Below, piece by piece: positions 50,422 to 58,515 of a stretch of DNA of 60,203 nt; the stretch's first letter is position 1; every line of letters starts with the position of its first letter. The translations under genes and the position numbers were made by a program. The stretch is from Tagaea sp. CACIAM 22H2 (GTDB taxonomy: Bacteria; Pseudomonadota; Alphaproteobacteria; CACIAM-22H2). The stretch spans positions 1-60,203 of the forward strand of contig PVXE01000024.1 in the NCBI GenBank assembly GCA_014444615.1. The letters run 5' to 3'. Under the pieces are notes generated by a model that saw only the letters and a list, made by a program, of their open reading frames with translations, did not search any database and was not told the origin of the DNA.

Positions 50422-51396
50422 ATGTCGACGCTGGAAATCGTCCGTCTCAATCTGCTGTCGCCGATGGTGCTGTCCTTCGCCCTTGGCGCCGCCGCCCAAT
50501 GGGTCCGTTCGGACCTCAAATTTCCCGATCAGATCTATACCGTCATGTCGATCTACCTGCTTTTCGCCCTCGGGCTGAAAGGCGGGGTGGCGTTGTCCGA
50601 TGCGCCTTTCGCGGCGGTCGCGGGCGCGATGGCCGCGGGGATCGGTCTTGGCGTGGCGATCCCGTTCTGGTCCTTCCATATCCTGCGCCGCCTGGGCCGC
50701 TTCGGCGTGGCCGACGCGGCGGCGATCGCCGCGCATTACGGCTCGGTCTCCGCCGTCACGTTCATCGCCGCGATCGCCTATACGCAAGGGATCGGCCGTC
50801 CGGCGGAAGGCTTCATGCCCGCCGTGCTCGCGGTTATGGAAGTGCCGGCCATCGTCGTGGCATTGATGCTCGCCAAAATCGCGGCACCCGGCGGCGGAAC
50901 CGATTGGCGTGCGGCACTGCCCGAGGTGCTGGCCGGGAAAAGCATCGTGCTGCTCGCCGGCGGCCTCGTGATCGGTTTCTTGACCGGGGCGTCGGGCTAT
51001 CGCGCGGTGGAGCCGTTCTTCGCGGCCCCGTTCCAGGGCGTGTTGTGCCTGTTCCTGCTCGATATGGGCATGGTCGCGGCCCGGCGCTTCGCCGATTTCC
51101 GCCGCGTGGGGCCGTTCCTGGCTGGCTTCGCGATCGTCATGCCGTTGCTGCATGGCGCGCTGGGCGTTTGGATCGGCGGTGTCGCGGGCTTGTCGGTCGG
51201 CGGAGCGACGGTGCTGGGCGTGCTCGCGGCAAGTGCGTCCTATATCGCGGCGCCCGCGGCGGTGCGCATCGCGCTGCCCGATGCGTCGCCCGGCTATTAC
51301 CTGACCGCGTCGCTGGCGATCACGTTTCCGTTCAATCTGCTCGCGGGGCTACCGCTCTATGCGGCCTTCGCGCAATATCTGGCCGGAGGACGCTGA
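50422..51396 (+). CDS. sbtA: SbtA-type sodium-dependent bicarbonate transporter
   Basis: 324 residues from ATG 50422. Ten hydrophobic helices in two inverted halves; begins TLEIVRLNLLSPMVLSFALGAAAQWVRSDLKFPDQIYTVMSIYLLFALGLKGGVAL, the SbtA opening (GLKGG), with AAHYGSVSAVTFIAAIAYT in half one (substrate loop) and ASASYIAAPAAVRIALPDA in half two. High-affinity HCO3-/Na+ symporter of cyanobacterial CO2 concentrating; homologs are common in heterotrophs. The ATG lacks a Shine-Dalgarno, and a -10-like TATATT lies 7 nt before it (possible leaderless mRNA). Confidence 0.92.
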   Translation: MSTLEIVRLNLLSPMVLSFALGAAAQWVRSDLKFPDQIYTVMSIYLLFALGLKGGVALSDAPFAAVAGAMAAGIGLGVAIPFWSFHILRRLGRFGVADAAAIAAHYGSVSAVTFIAAIAYTQGIGRPAEGFMPAVLAVMEVPAIVVALMLAKIAAPGGGTDWRAALPEVLAGKSIVLLAGGLVIGFLTGASGYRAVEPFFAAPFQGVLCLFLLDMGMVAARRFADFRRVGPFLAGFAIVMPLLHGALGVWIGGVAGLSVGGATVLGVLAASASYIAAPAAVRIALPDASPGYYLTASLAITFPFNLLAGLPLYAAFAQYLAGGR

Positions 51397-51695
51397 TGTT
51401 GACCCCCCTCAAACTCGTCGTCATCGTGGCCGAGGAGACGATCGCGCCCAAGATCGTCGCCGATGTGAAGCGCTTGGGCGCGAGCGGCTATACGACAAGC
51501 GAAGCGCATGGCGAAGGCTCGCGCGGCAAGCGCGCGGGGCGGGTGGGCGAAACCAATCTGCGCATCGAAGCGGTCGTCGGCGCGGATGTCGCCGCACGCA
51601 TCATGGCGCATCTGGCGGAGGCGTATTTCCCCCATTACGCGACGATCGCATGGACCAGCGACGTCGACGTGGTGCGCGGCGAAAAATACGTGTGA
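51396..51695 (+). CDS. SbtB-like PII signalling protein
   Basis: 99 residues, ATG sharing a base with the sbtA TGA and preceded by GGAGGA. Compact PII fold: LKLVVIVAEETIAPKIVADVKRLGASGYTTSEAHGEGSRGKRAGRVGETNLRIEAVV, with the T-loop around 37-50, ending AYFPHYATIAWTSDVDVVRGEKYV. It lacks the C-terminal CGxxxxxC redox loop of some cyanobacterial SbtB. SbtB binds adenyl nucleotides (cAMP/AMP/ADP) and gates SbtA; direct coupling with sbtA supports that assignment. Confidence 0.88.
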   Translation: MLTPLKLVVIVAEETIAPKIVADVKRLGASGYTTSEAHGEGSRGKRAGRVGETNLRIEAVVGADVAARIMAHLAEAYFPHYATIAWTSDVDVVRGEKYV

Positions 51696-51702
51696 CGCGG
51701 CG

Positions 51703-52191
51703 TCACTCCGCCGCTTGCGCAGCGCTCGTATCGCGCGCGGTTTCACGCAGATCGTTTTTGAGATGCGTCAGCGTATCGAGGGCGCGATCTACCAGATTGG
51801 CGATGCGCTGCGTCGTTTCGGGCGTGGGCGGCTGCTCGGCCTCGGCGACCGCGCCGGCGATGGCGCCCAATTCGCGCGTCGCCTGCGCCACGCGGCGCAA
51901 CGGATCGTCCGCGCGATGCGCGCAAGGCCCGCCCAGCTCCGCCACGCGCGCGTCCAATGCCTGCCGATAGGATTCGAGGATATGCGCGCGCTCGCCCGCG
52001 ACCACGCAAGCCGCGTCCAGCGCCACGGCGTCCTCGGCCTGCAGGCGATGGCGCTTGTTGTCGGGGTCCGCGCATTTGCGGAACAGCGACGCCGATTTGC
52101 CCGTGGCGGTGGCGATGCGATCTTCGGGCAGCAAGCCCAAAGCGCGGTGCAATCCGGCCCGGATCGAAGCGATATCGCGCGGCTTTGTCAT
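51703..52191 (-). CDS. Unknown helical protein (162 aa)
   Basis: ATG at 52189-52191 preceded by AGGGGGA. Soluble, Ala/Arg-rich, with a possible helix-turn-helix-like start (ASIRAGLHRALGLLPEDRIATATGKSASLFRKCADPDN) resembling small phage-regulator-type proteins, followed by helical repeats and a long C-terminal helix (TQRIANLVDRALDTLTHLKNDLRETARD). No family assigned. Convergent with sbtB (7-bp gap) and divergent from the thiolase gene. Confidence 0.72.
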   Translation of the reverse strand: MTKPRDIASIRAGLHRALGLLPEDRIATATGKSASLFRKCADPDNKRHRLQAEDAVALDAACVVAGERAHILESYRQALDARVAELGGPCAHRADDPLRRVAQATRELGAIAGAVAEAEQPPTPETTQRIANLVDRALDTLTHLKNDLRETARDTSAAQAAE

Positions 52192-52338
52192 GCGACCGAT
52201 CCCCCTAAATAACCATATTGTTTCTGTGACATTTGTGCGCTCGAATTGCACGGCACGCGCCCGGCGAATTGCCGCATCGCCAAGCCACTGAAAAAATGCG
52301 ATATTTCGACCGATGGAAAATCGTCTGCGGAGGGCGTC

Positions 52339-53511
52339 ATGGCGGGATGCATCGTCGGCTGGTCGCACGGCAAATTCGGTAAACGTGAAGGACACGACCT
52401 CGAAGCGCTGATCGCGGAAGTCGCGGTCCAGGCAATGGACGACGCGGGCGTGGCGCCGGGCGATGTCGACGAAATCTATGTCGGCCATTTCGGCGGCGGC
52501 TTCGTGAAGCAGGATTTTCCGGCGTCGCTCGTGTTCCAGGCGTCGGAAGCGTTGCGCTTCAAACCGGCGACGCGCGTGGAAAATGCCTGCGCCACCGGTT
52601 CGGCCGCCGTGCATCTGGGCCTTACGTCGATCGCCGCGAAGAAGGCGCGCGTCGTGCTGGTCGTCGGCGTCGAGAAGATGACCGAAACGCCGGGCGACAA
52701 GATCGGCGAGATTCTGATGAAAGCCTCCTATGTGAAGGAGGAGGATCGCCCCGGCATGAGTTTCGCCGGCGTGTTCGGCCAGATCGCGCAGCTTTACGCG
52801 CAGCGCTACGGCGACCCGTCGGATGCGATGGCGAAGATCGCGGCGAAGAATCACAAGAACGGCGCCGTGAATCCGTACGCGCAGTTGCGCAAGGATCTCG
52901 GCTACGAATTCTGCCGCACCGTCTCCGACAAGAATCCGCTGGTCGCCGGCCCGCTGCGCCGCACCGATTGCAGTCTGGTGTCGGATGGTGCTGCGGCCCT
53001 CGTGCTCGCCGATTTGCCGACGGCGCTGGCGTTGGGCGGCAAGGCGGTCGCGGTGCGTGCCACGGCGCAGGTGAACGATCTTCTGCCGATGTCCAAACGC
53101 GACATCGTCGATTTCGAAGGTTGCGCGGGCGCGTGGCACAAGGCGCTGGGCGAGGCGAAGCTCACGCTCGACGATTTCGCCGCCGTCGAAACGCATGACT
53201 GCTTCACCATCGCCGAACTCATCCAATACGAAGCGATGGGCCTGGTGCCAAAGGGCCAAGGCGGGCGGGCGGCGCTCGAGGGCCTCACCGAAAAAGACGG
53301 CAAGCTGCCCGTCAACGCGTCGGGCGGGCTCAAAGCCAAGGGCCATCCGATCGGCGCCACCGGCGTTTCGATGCACATCATGGCGGCGATGCAGGCGACC
53401 GGCCGTGCGGGCGACATGCAGGTTCCTAAGCCCGGCATTACCGGCGTTTTCAACATGGGCGGGGCCGCCGTCGCCAATTACGTCTCTATCTTGGAGCCGT
53501 TGCGTAGCTGA
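52339..53511 (+). CDS. Thiolase family protein (SCP2-type acetyl-CoA acetyltransferase)
   Basis: 390 residues from ATG 52339 with GGAGG five bases upstream. Nucleophile C84 in VENACATGSAAVH, catalytic His in NASGGLKAKGHPIGATG, and a Cys in THDCFTIAEL, the pattern of SCP2-thiolase-like enzymes. These lack parts of the loop domain of classical thiolases; substrate is uncertain (acyl-CoA cleavage or condensation). The C-terminus ITGVFNMGGAAVANYVSIL is normal for the branch. No paired DUF35 OB-fold protein is adjacent, unlike many relatives. Confidence 0.92.
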   Translation: MAGCIVGWSHGKFGKREGHDLEALIAEVAVQAMDDAGVAPGDVDEIYVGHFGGGFVKQDFPASLVFQASEALRFKPATRVENACATGSAAVHLGLTSIAAKKARVVLVVGVEKMTETPGDKIGEILMKASYVKEEDRPGMSFAGVFGQIAQLYAQRYGDPSDAMAKIAAKNHKNGAVNPYAQLRKDLGYEFCRTVSDKNPLVAGPLRRTDCSLVSDGAAALVLADLPTALALGGKAVAVRATAQVNDLLPMSKRDIVDFEGCAGAWHKALGEAKLTLDDFAAVETHDCFTIAELIQYEAMGLVPKGQGGRAALEGLTEKDGKLPVNASGGLKAKGHPIGATGVSMHIMAAMQATGRAGDMQVPKPGITGVFNMGGAAVANYVSILEPLRS

Positions 53512-53573
53512 CGGTCGCCAAAGGAGAGGAGGGGCTTGTCAGGACAACAGGGGCGCGGTAAGTGCCCCGGGCC

Positions 53574-54341
53574 ATGAAAGGTCCCATTCTCCTCATCGAT
53601 GCCTTCGAAGAATCGTTGCAGGCGTTGGCGGCCGGTCTTGCCGGTAAAGGCTATCAAACGGTGACGGCGCGCACGCCCGGCGACCCTTCGGTCACCGGGC
53701 TGACGATGGCGCCAAAAATTGCGGTGGTCGATGTCGACGGGCTCGACGACGCGATGATCGCCGACATGCCGCGCTTGAAGCAGCGCTGGCCGCAGATGGG
53801 CGTGATCGCGCTGGCCTTGCCCCAGCGCGACAAGACCGACACCGAGATGCTGGCGGGTGCGCGCGCCGCAGGCGCCCATTTCCTGTCGATGAAGCCCGTG
53901 TCGCACGACGATCTGGCACGCCGGATCGAAGACCTTATGCGCAAAGGCTTTGGCGCCAAGCGCAAGCCGATGGCGCTGATCGTCGACGACAGCGAGACGA
54001 TCGGCGAGATTCTGAAAGCCTATCTGCGCAAGCGCGGTTTCGATTCGGTGGTGAAGCCGACATGGGAACAAGCGCTCGCGGGTTGGGACACGCTCGGGGC
54101 CGATATCGTCATCACCGATATCTTCATGCCGGGCATGGGCGGCGTCGAAGGTATCCGATACGTGCGCGAGCATTGGGGCCATTTGCCCGTGGTCGCGATC
54201 TCGGGCGGGCTCGACACGCGCATGACGCCCGACGATGCGCTGCTCGCCGCCAAGAAGATGGGCGCCGACGCCGCGATCTCGAAACCGATTTCGGAGCGCC
54301 AAGTCGCCGACGCGGTCAAACGCCTTTTGCCGGCGTTTTGA
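53574..54341 (+). CDS. Double-receiver response regulator without output domain
   Basis: 255 residues from ATG 53574 (GTG 53562 would add four). Receiver 1 (1-125) is degenerate: LLIDAFEE has a single acid, though D53 (VVDVDG) and K107 (MKP) remain. Receiver 2 (132-255) is complete: D138/D139 (VDDSE), phospho-acceptor D182 (TDIFMPGMGG), S/T position in AISGG, K237 (SKP). No DNA-binding or enzyme domain follows, so it may relay phosphate or compete for a kinase. No histidine kinase nearby. Confidence 0.88.
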   Translation: MKGPILLIDAFEESLQALAAGLAGKGYQTVTARTPGDPSVTGLTMAPKIAVVDVDGLDDAMIADMPRLKQRWPQMGVIALALPQRDKTDTEMLAGARAAGAHFLSMKPVSHDDLARRIEDLMRKGFGAKRKPMALIVDDSETIGEILKAYLRKRGFDSVVKPTWEQALAGWDTLGADIVITDIFMPGMGGVEGIRYVREHWGHLPVVAISGGLDTRMTPDDALLAAKKMGADAAISKPISERQVADAVKRLLPAF

Positions 54342-54375
54342 TCGGTTTTGGTCGGGCGATTTCCTTGAACCCCGC

Positions 54376-54450
<75 letters not shown>

Positions 54451-54563
54451 GCTCCGGGCCCCGAGGGACCCGAAAATCAGCGCGGGGCCGGGTCTATGCC
54501 ATAGACGGGCGCGGCCCGCAACTCGCCTTGCGCAAGGGCCCCAACCGGCCCAAAATCGGGGTT

Positions 54564-54821
54564 ATGGCGGCCCCGACCCAAACCTTAACGCCCGAACAAG
54601 CCGAACCCCTGATCCGCGCCGCGGTGAAGGGCAAGGGCACGTTTTCGTTGGGCCAAATCGCCGACGCCGTGGGCGCGCCGACGATGCAGGTGTTTTCGGT
54701 GCTCGAGCGGATGGTGACCGAGGGCAAGCTGCGCCGCTTGACCAACGGCAATACCGGGGCGGGGGCGGGCATGGTGCCCGTCGCGGCCAAGCCGCCGGCG
54801 ATGGCCGGCGCCCCGCGCTGA
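54564..54821 (+). CDS. Small winged-helix-like protein (85 aa)
   Basis: Start ATG 54564; the open frame reaches back through the tRNA gene, which cannot be coding. Residues 10-62 look like a winged helix (LTPEQAEPLIRAAVKGKGTFSLGQIADAVGAPTMQVFSVLERMVTEGKLRRL), followed by a Gly/Ala/Pro-rich tail. No Shine-Dalgarno stronger than GGGG. Possibly a small DNA-binding protein; function unknown. Confidence 0.65.
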   Translation: MAAPTQTLTPEQAEPLIRAAVKGKGTFSLGQIADAVGAPTMQVFSVLERMVTEGKLRRLTNGNTGAGAGMVPVAAKPPAMAGAPR

Positions 54822-54848
54822 GACTGTCGGCGTCGATCCGATGAAGCG

Positions 54849-56132
54849 TTACTTGCGGCGCGAATTCGCGTCGGCGAGGCGCGTCGACGGGCGGCTTTGC
54901 GCCGGGCCCAGCGTCATGCAATCCATATCGCGCTTGTCGAGGGCGCGGCACGCTTCGCGCGCTTGCGCCTGGGTGATGCCCAACAGGCGCGCGCGATAGC
55001 GCTTGCCCGCTTCGCTGATATCCACGGTCGCGTCGCCGAGATAGGTGGGCGCGATCTTCTGTGCCGCACTGGCCGCACGGCGCGCCGCGTCGATTTTCGC
55101 GAAGGCGCCGACTTGCACGCCCCATTCTTCGGGTTTGTCGGCGTGTTCGACGGCGGAGGTTTGCTGCGCGCGCTGGGGCGGGTTGGCGCGCCGCGCGGGC
55201 GTGTTGCTCGGCGCAGCACTCGTCGCTTGCGCGCGCGCCGGGGCGGCGTTGCGCGCCTTCTCCGCGGCGGGCGCTTGCGCCACGCGCGTGGTTGCGGGCG
55301 GCAGATCGCCGCGGCCGAAACCGGCGTCGAGCAGCTTGCCGGTGTATTGATCGCGCTCCGACGGATTGGGGCCGCCGATCACGGCGGCGACGATGCGCCG
55401 CCCGTCGCGCACGGCCGACGCGACCAGGTTGAAGCCCGAGGCGCGGATATAGCCGGTCTTGATGCCGTCGGCGCCCTGATACCAGTTCATCAACCGGTTA
55501 TGATTCGCGTATTTGCGGCCTTCGAAGGTGAATTGCTGGGTCGAGAAAAACGTGTAGTGATGCGGATAGCGCTTGATGATTTCGCGGCCCAGCGTCGCCA
55601 TGTCGCGCACGGTGGTGATCTGCGCGTCGTTGGGCAGGCCATGCGGATTCTCGAAATTGGTGCGCGTCATGCCGATATCGCGCGCGCGGCGATTCATCAT
55701 GTCGGCGAACCGCGCTTCCGAACCGCCGAGACCTTCGGCCGCGACCATCGCCGCGTCGTTGGCCGAACGCGTGACCATGCCCAGGATGATGTCGCGCACC
55801 GCCACGCGGTCGCCCGCCTGGAGATTGAGCTTCGTCGGCGCTTGGCCGGCCGCGTATTCCGACACGTTCCAGCGCGTGTTGAGCGTGATCTTGCCCGCAT
55901 CGAGCGCTTCGAAGATCAGGAACAGCGTCATCATCTTGGTCAGCGACGCCGGGTGGCGGCGCTCGTCGGCACCCTGTTCGGACAGCACGCGGCCGGTTTC
56001 GAAATCGACCACGATCGACGCGTAGCGCGCTTGCGCGGGCGTTGCATTGCCGATCGCAATCGCGACCAGCACGGCGAGGACCGGGAACAAGCGGGCAAGG
56101 CGGCGCGTTAGGTTGTTCAGATCAGGGGTCAC
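54849..56132 (-). CDS. D-alanyl-D-alanine carboxypeptidase with C-terminal SPOR domain
   Basis: 427 residues from GTG 56130-56132 (AGGA ten bases upstream). Signal peptide about 1-36 (cleavage after AQA). Peptidase S11 (PBP5/6-type) motifs: S63-x-x-K66 (PASLTKM), S123-x-N125 (TRSANDAA), K225-T-G (DGIKTGYI). A Pro/Ala linker (330-365) leads to a SPOR domain (about 350-420: EWGVQVGAFAKIDAARRAASAAQKIAP...KRYRARLLGITQAQAREACRAL) that binds denuded septal peptidoglycan. Trims the terminal D-Ala of pentapeptides in the periplasm, targeted to division sites. A longer frame to 56363 has no signal-peptide logic. Confidence 0.92.
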   Translation of the reverse strand: MTPDLNNLTRRLARLFPVLAVLVAIAIGNATPAQARYASIVVDFETGRVLSEQGADERRHPASLTKMMTLFLIFEALDAGKITLNTRWNVSEYAAGQAPTKLNLQAGDRVAVRDIILGMVTRSANDAAMVAAEGLGGSEARFADMMNRRARDIGMTRTNFENPHGLPNDAQITTVRDMATLGREIIKRYPHHYTFFSTQQFTFEGRKYANHNRLMNWYQGADGIKTGYIRASGFNLVASAVRDGRRIVAAVIGGPNPSERDQYTGKLLDAGFGRGDLPPATTRVAQAPAAEKARNAAPARAQATSAAPSNTPARRANPPQRAQQTSAVEHADKPEEWGVQVGAFAKIDAARRAASAAQKIAPTYLGDATVDISEAGKRYRARLLGITQAQAREACRALDKRDMDCMTLGPAQSRPSTRLADANSRRK

Positions 56133-56307
56133 GCGAAAAATTTCCTGAAGTGAGTGGTTTTCGTGGCCCGAGTCTGGAGGGTGCGACTCGACGAATGTTT
56201 CAATTCGTTGCAGTCGGAACGATAATCGAGAGCGAATCTTGATGTCCATAAAAAACCGCGATTCCATGCGATTGGCGTCGTACATTCGACTCGAATCGAG
56301 GAGACAC

Positions 56308-56994
56308 ATGAAACGCGTCGCGCTGTTGGGGATTGCCTTGGCGTTGGCCGCTTGCGCCGACACGTCGCGGGTTCACACCCCCGTCGTCGGCGGGCTGTCC
56401 TATTTCAACTATCTCGCCGGAAACGACATCAAAGCGGCCTGTACCGCCGATGCGCCCGCCCGCTATCGCTTCGTCTACAACGCCGTATTCGACGAACAAG
56501 TCCGCAGCTACGACCTTCAGCAGACCGCCGATGGCGCGAAGTTGAGCGTCAATGTCGGCAATTCCGAGATCCGCGTGTTCGAGTTTCCCTTGTCCTGGCC
56601 GATCCGGCCCGAGGCGGTGAAGCGCCAGGCCGAGGCGACGCTGTCGCGGGCCGATTATCTCGCCTTGATCCGCCAGGTCGAGGCCGATGGCTTCGGCGCC
56701 GCCGCCCCGGAAGGGATGCGCCTGCAATCCTATGATTTCTATTGGGCGGTCAGCGCCTGCGCGGGCGGCAAGTTCCATTTCAACGCCTGGGTTAACCAAA
56801 CGCCGGGCTTCGCCGCCTTGCGCTTCCCGCAGCTGCTCTACAGCCACGACACGACCAGCATTCCGCCTGCCAAACCCTTCGCCAACACCTATGGCGCCTA
56901 TATCAGCCGGCGCACCGGCGACAACGGGCCCGACCGGAATTTCGAAATGGTCGTCCGCAACGGCGAGCTCGGGAACATCCTGACGCCGTTCTGA
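56308..56994 (+). CDS. Putative lipoprotein of unknown function (228 aa)
   Basis: ATG 56308 with GAGGAG upstream. Lipoprotein signal with lipobox L-A-A-C16 (followed by ADTSRVHTPVV). The mature part is beta-rich and soluble: YFNYLAGNDIKAACTADAPARYRFVYNAVFDEQVRSYDL..., a QSYDFYWAVSACAGGKFHFNAWVNQTPGF segment, and two conserved-looking Cys. No family recognised with confidence. Divergent from the carboxypeptidase; followed by a two-way terminator. Confidence 0.8.
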   Translation: MKRVALLGIALALAACADTSRVHTPVVGGLSYFNYLAGNDIKAACTADAPARYRFVYNAVFDEQVRSYDLQQTADGAKLSVNVGNSEIRVFEFPLSWPIRPEAVKRQAEATLSRADYLALIRQVEADGFGAAAPEGMRLQSYDFYWAVSACAGGKFHFNAWVNQTPGFAALRFPQLLYSHDTTSIPPAKPFANTYGAYISRRTGDNGPDRNFEMVVRNGELGNILTPF

Positions 56995-57039
56995 TCAGCG
57001 GAATACCGCTTGGCGGATTTCAGTACTTTTCCGGCCTAA

Positions 57040-57089
57040 AAAAATCCCTCGTTGCCGCAAGGGCTTATGTTGCGGTGCGAGGGATTTTT
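57040..57089. terminator. Bidirectional-type terminator between lipoprotein and phasin genes
   Basis: AAAAATCCCTCG (57040-57051) pairs perfectly with CGAGGGATTTTT (57078-57089), enclosing an inner CCGCAA/TTGCGG stem. The A-run and T-run at either foot allow termination on both strands; it serves the lipoprotein gene and insulates the phasin promoter. Confidence 0.85.
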
Positions 57090-57161
57090 GCTGCGCCGCA
57101 CAAAACTCCCTTGACGCTCGCATCGGAGTGGCTATATTCGCGTCATGTTGCGCTGCACAAA
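57088..57161 (+). promoter_or_regulatory. Two near-identical boxes flanking the phasin promoter, candidate PhaR sites
   Basis: TGCGCCGCACAAAA at 57092-57105 and TGCGCTGCACAAAG at 57149-57162 agree at 12 of 14 positions; a shorter third piece (GCGGCACAA) follows at 57162-57170. The first is 6 bp upstream of the -35, the second just downstream of the -10. TGC/GCA-rich sites at phasin promoters are the known targets of the PHA-responsive repressor PhaR; assignment here is inference. Confidence 0.5.
57111..57138 (+). promoter_or_regulatory. Sigma-70-type promoter of the phasin gene
   Basis: TTGACG at 57111-57116, a 16-bp spacer, TATATT at 57133-57138. Strong match; predicted start near 57145, about 60 nt before the longer phasin start. 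Confidence 0.8.
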
Positions 57162-57205
57162 GCGGCACAACCCCACTCGAGGACGACGAAGCGAAGGCGA
57201 CCAAG

Positions 57206-57859
57206 ATGGGCAAAGGCAAGTCGAAGCAACCGAGCAAGGCCGCGCCGAAGGCGCAGGCCCCGGCCGTTGCGGCTCCTGCCAAGCCCGTCCCGGCCGCGAA
57301 GCCCAGCCTTCCTCCCGTCCAAGTCGCGGCCGCCACGGTGGCGCCTGCGGCCAAACCCGCCCCAGCCCCGGCCATCGGGGAGCAGTTCGTTAAAGGAACC
57401 TTCGCCATGACCGACCAGTTCAAAGCGCTCTTCGACGTCAAGTCGTTCGACAAGTATTTCGGCGACGCCAAAGCCCAGGTCGAAAAGGCCTCGGCGCAGA
57501 CGATGAAGGCGTATGAAGACGCCGCCAAGTTCAACAAGGAAAACCTCGACGCGTTCGTCGTGGCCTCGACCACCTACGCCAAGGGCGTGGAATCGGTGTC
57601 GAAGTCGTGGGCCGCGTTCGCCCAGGAGACGTTCGAGGCTTCGGCCAACGTTGCCAAGGCGATCCTCGGCGCCAAGACGCTGAAGGAAGCCGTCGACCTG
57701 CAGACCGACTTCGCCAAGACGACGTTCGACAAGCTCGTCGCCGAAGGCACGAAGGTGTCGGAAGCTTCGATCAAGGTCACGAACGAGGCGCTCGAGCCGA
57801 TCAACGCCCGCGTCAACGTCGCGGTCGAGAAGATGCTGAAGCCCGCGCTGGCGGCCTAA
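57206..57859 (+). CDS. Phasin family protein (PHA-granule associated)
   Basis: 217 residues from ATG 57206 (GAAGG eight bases upstream). Residues 1-65 are a disordered Lys/Ala/Pro/Val extension (KAAPKAQAPAVAAPAKP...), as in phasins with DNA-binding or low-complexity tails. A second ATG at 57407 (M68) has its own AAAGGA and begins the phasin core (TDQFKALFDVKSFDKYFGDAKAQVEKAS...), which alone would give 150 residues. The core is amphipathic helix with NLDAFVVASTTYAKGVESVSKSWAAFAQETFEAS. Coats polyhydroxyalkanoate granules. Monocistronic, with strong promoter and terminator. Confidence 0.9.
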   Translation: MGKGKSKQPSKAAPKAQAPAVAAPAKPVPAAKPSLPPVQVAAATVAPAAKPAPAPAIGEQFVKGTFAMTDQFKALFDVKSFDKYFGDAKAQVEKASAQTMKAYEDAAKFNKENLDAFVVASTTYAKGVESVSKSWAAFAQETFEASANVAKAILGAKTLKEAVDLQTDFAKTTFDKLVAEGTKVSEASIKVTNEALEPINARVNVAVEKMLKPALAA

Positions 57860-57890
57860 TAAGCCCCTTCGACGCTTCAAGCCGGCAAAG

Positions 57891-57928
57891 ACCCGGTCGC
57901 CCGCATGGGCGGCCGGGTTTTCGTTTTT
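57891..57928 (+). terminator. Rho-independent terminator of the phasin gene
   Basis: ACCCGGTCGCCC (57891-57902) and GGGCGGCCGGGT (57907-57918) pair with one T-G wobble around GCAT, followed by TTTCGTTTTT. Thirty-one bases after the phasin stop. Confidence 0.9.
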
Positions 57929-57996
57929 AGGCCCCCCTTTATTCCAAGGCGGCGGATGCCATATCATCGGGACGAAAGAAGGTTTCGGATTTCGGC

Positions 57997-58332
57997 ATGA
58001 GCGAGGATAAAGACACCGATCGCACCGGCGGCGGCGACGATGGCTCGGGCATCGCGCTGCAAACGCGCACGCGCACCAAGAAGCCGGCGATGTACAAGGT
58101 GCTGATGCTCAACGACGATTACACGCCGATGGAATTCGTCGTGCACGTCCTGGAGCGGTTTTTTGGCAAATCGCGCCCGGAAGCGACGACGATCATGATG
58201 CATGTCCATCGCCGCGGCGTGGGCGTGTGCGGCGTTTATACCTATGAAGTCGCCGAGACGAAGGTGAACCAGGTCACCGAGTTCGCCCGGCGGAACCAGC
58301 ATCCGCTGCGCTGCACACTGGAAAAAGAGTGA
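57997..58332 (+). CDS. clpS: ATP-dependent Clp protease adaptor ClpS
   Basis: 111 residues. Flexible acidic N-terminus (1-30) then the ClpS fold: [78 protein letters not shown]. The N-degron pocket residues (NDD, MxxxH) are present. Delivers N-end-rule substrates to ClpAP; clpA follows after 183 bp. Confidence 0.96.
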   Translation: MSEDKDTDRTGGGDDGSGIALQTRTRTKKPAMYKVLMLNDDYTPMEFVVHVLERFFGKSRPEATTIMMHVHRRGVGVCGVYTYEVAETKVNQVTEFARRNQHPLRCTLEKE

Positions 58333-58415
58333 CGGGCCTGCCCGCATTCGCGGCCGCATGCCTCCCATCACTGGCAAAGACGCCGCCGCGCACTTACATT
58401 TATGTTCTTAGGACT

Positions 58416-58451
58416 CGCGCCGGGCGTCCCGGCGCGGGGCTTGCAAAGCCC
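58416..58451 (+). promoter_or_regulatory. Two tandem hairpins in the clpS-clpA gap
   Basis: CGCGCCGGG/CCCGGCGCG (58416-58436, CGT loop, 9-bp stem) is followed without gap by GGGCTT/AAGCCC (58437-58451, GCA loop). No T-run. They may form a clpA leader structure or attenuate readthrough from clpS. Confidence 0.4.
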
Positions 58452-58515
58452 GGTTTGTGGGCCGCTCCGCCGCAATTGCGCGTCGGGGCGTGACGGAAAG
58501 GGAGCGGACCTCTCG

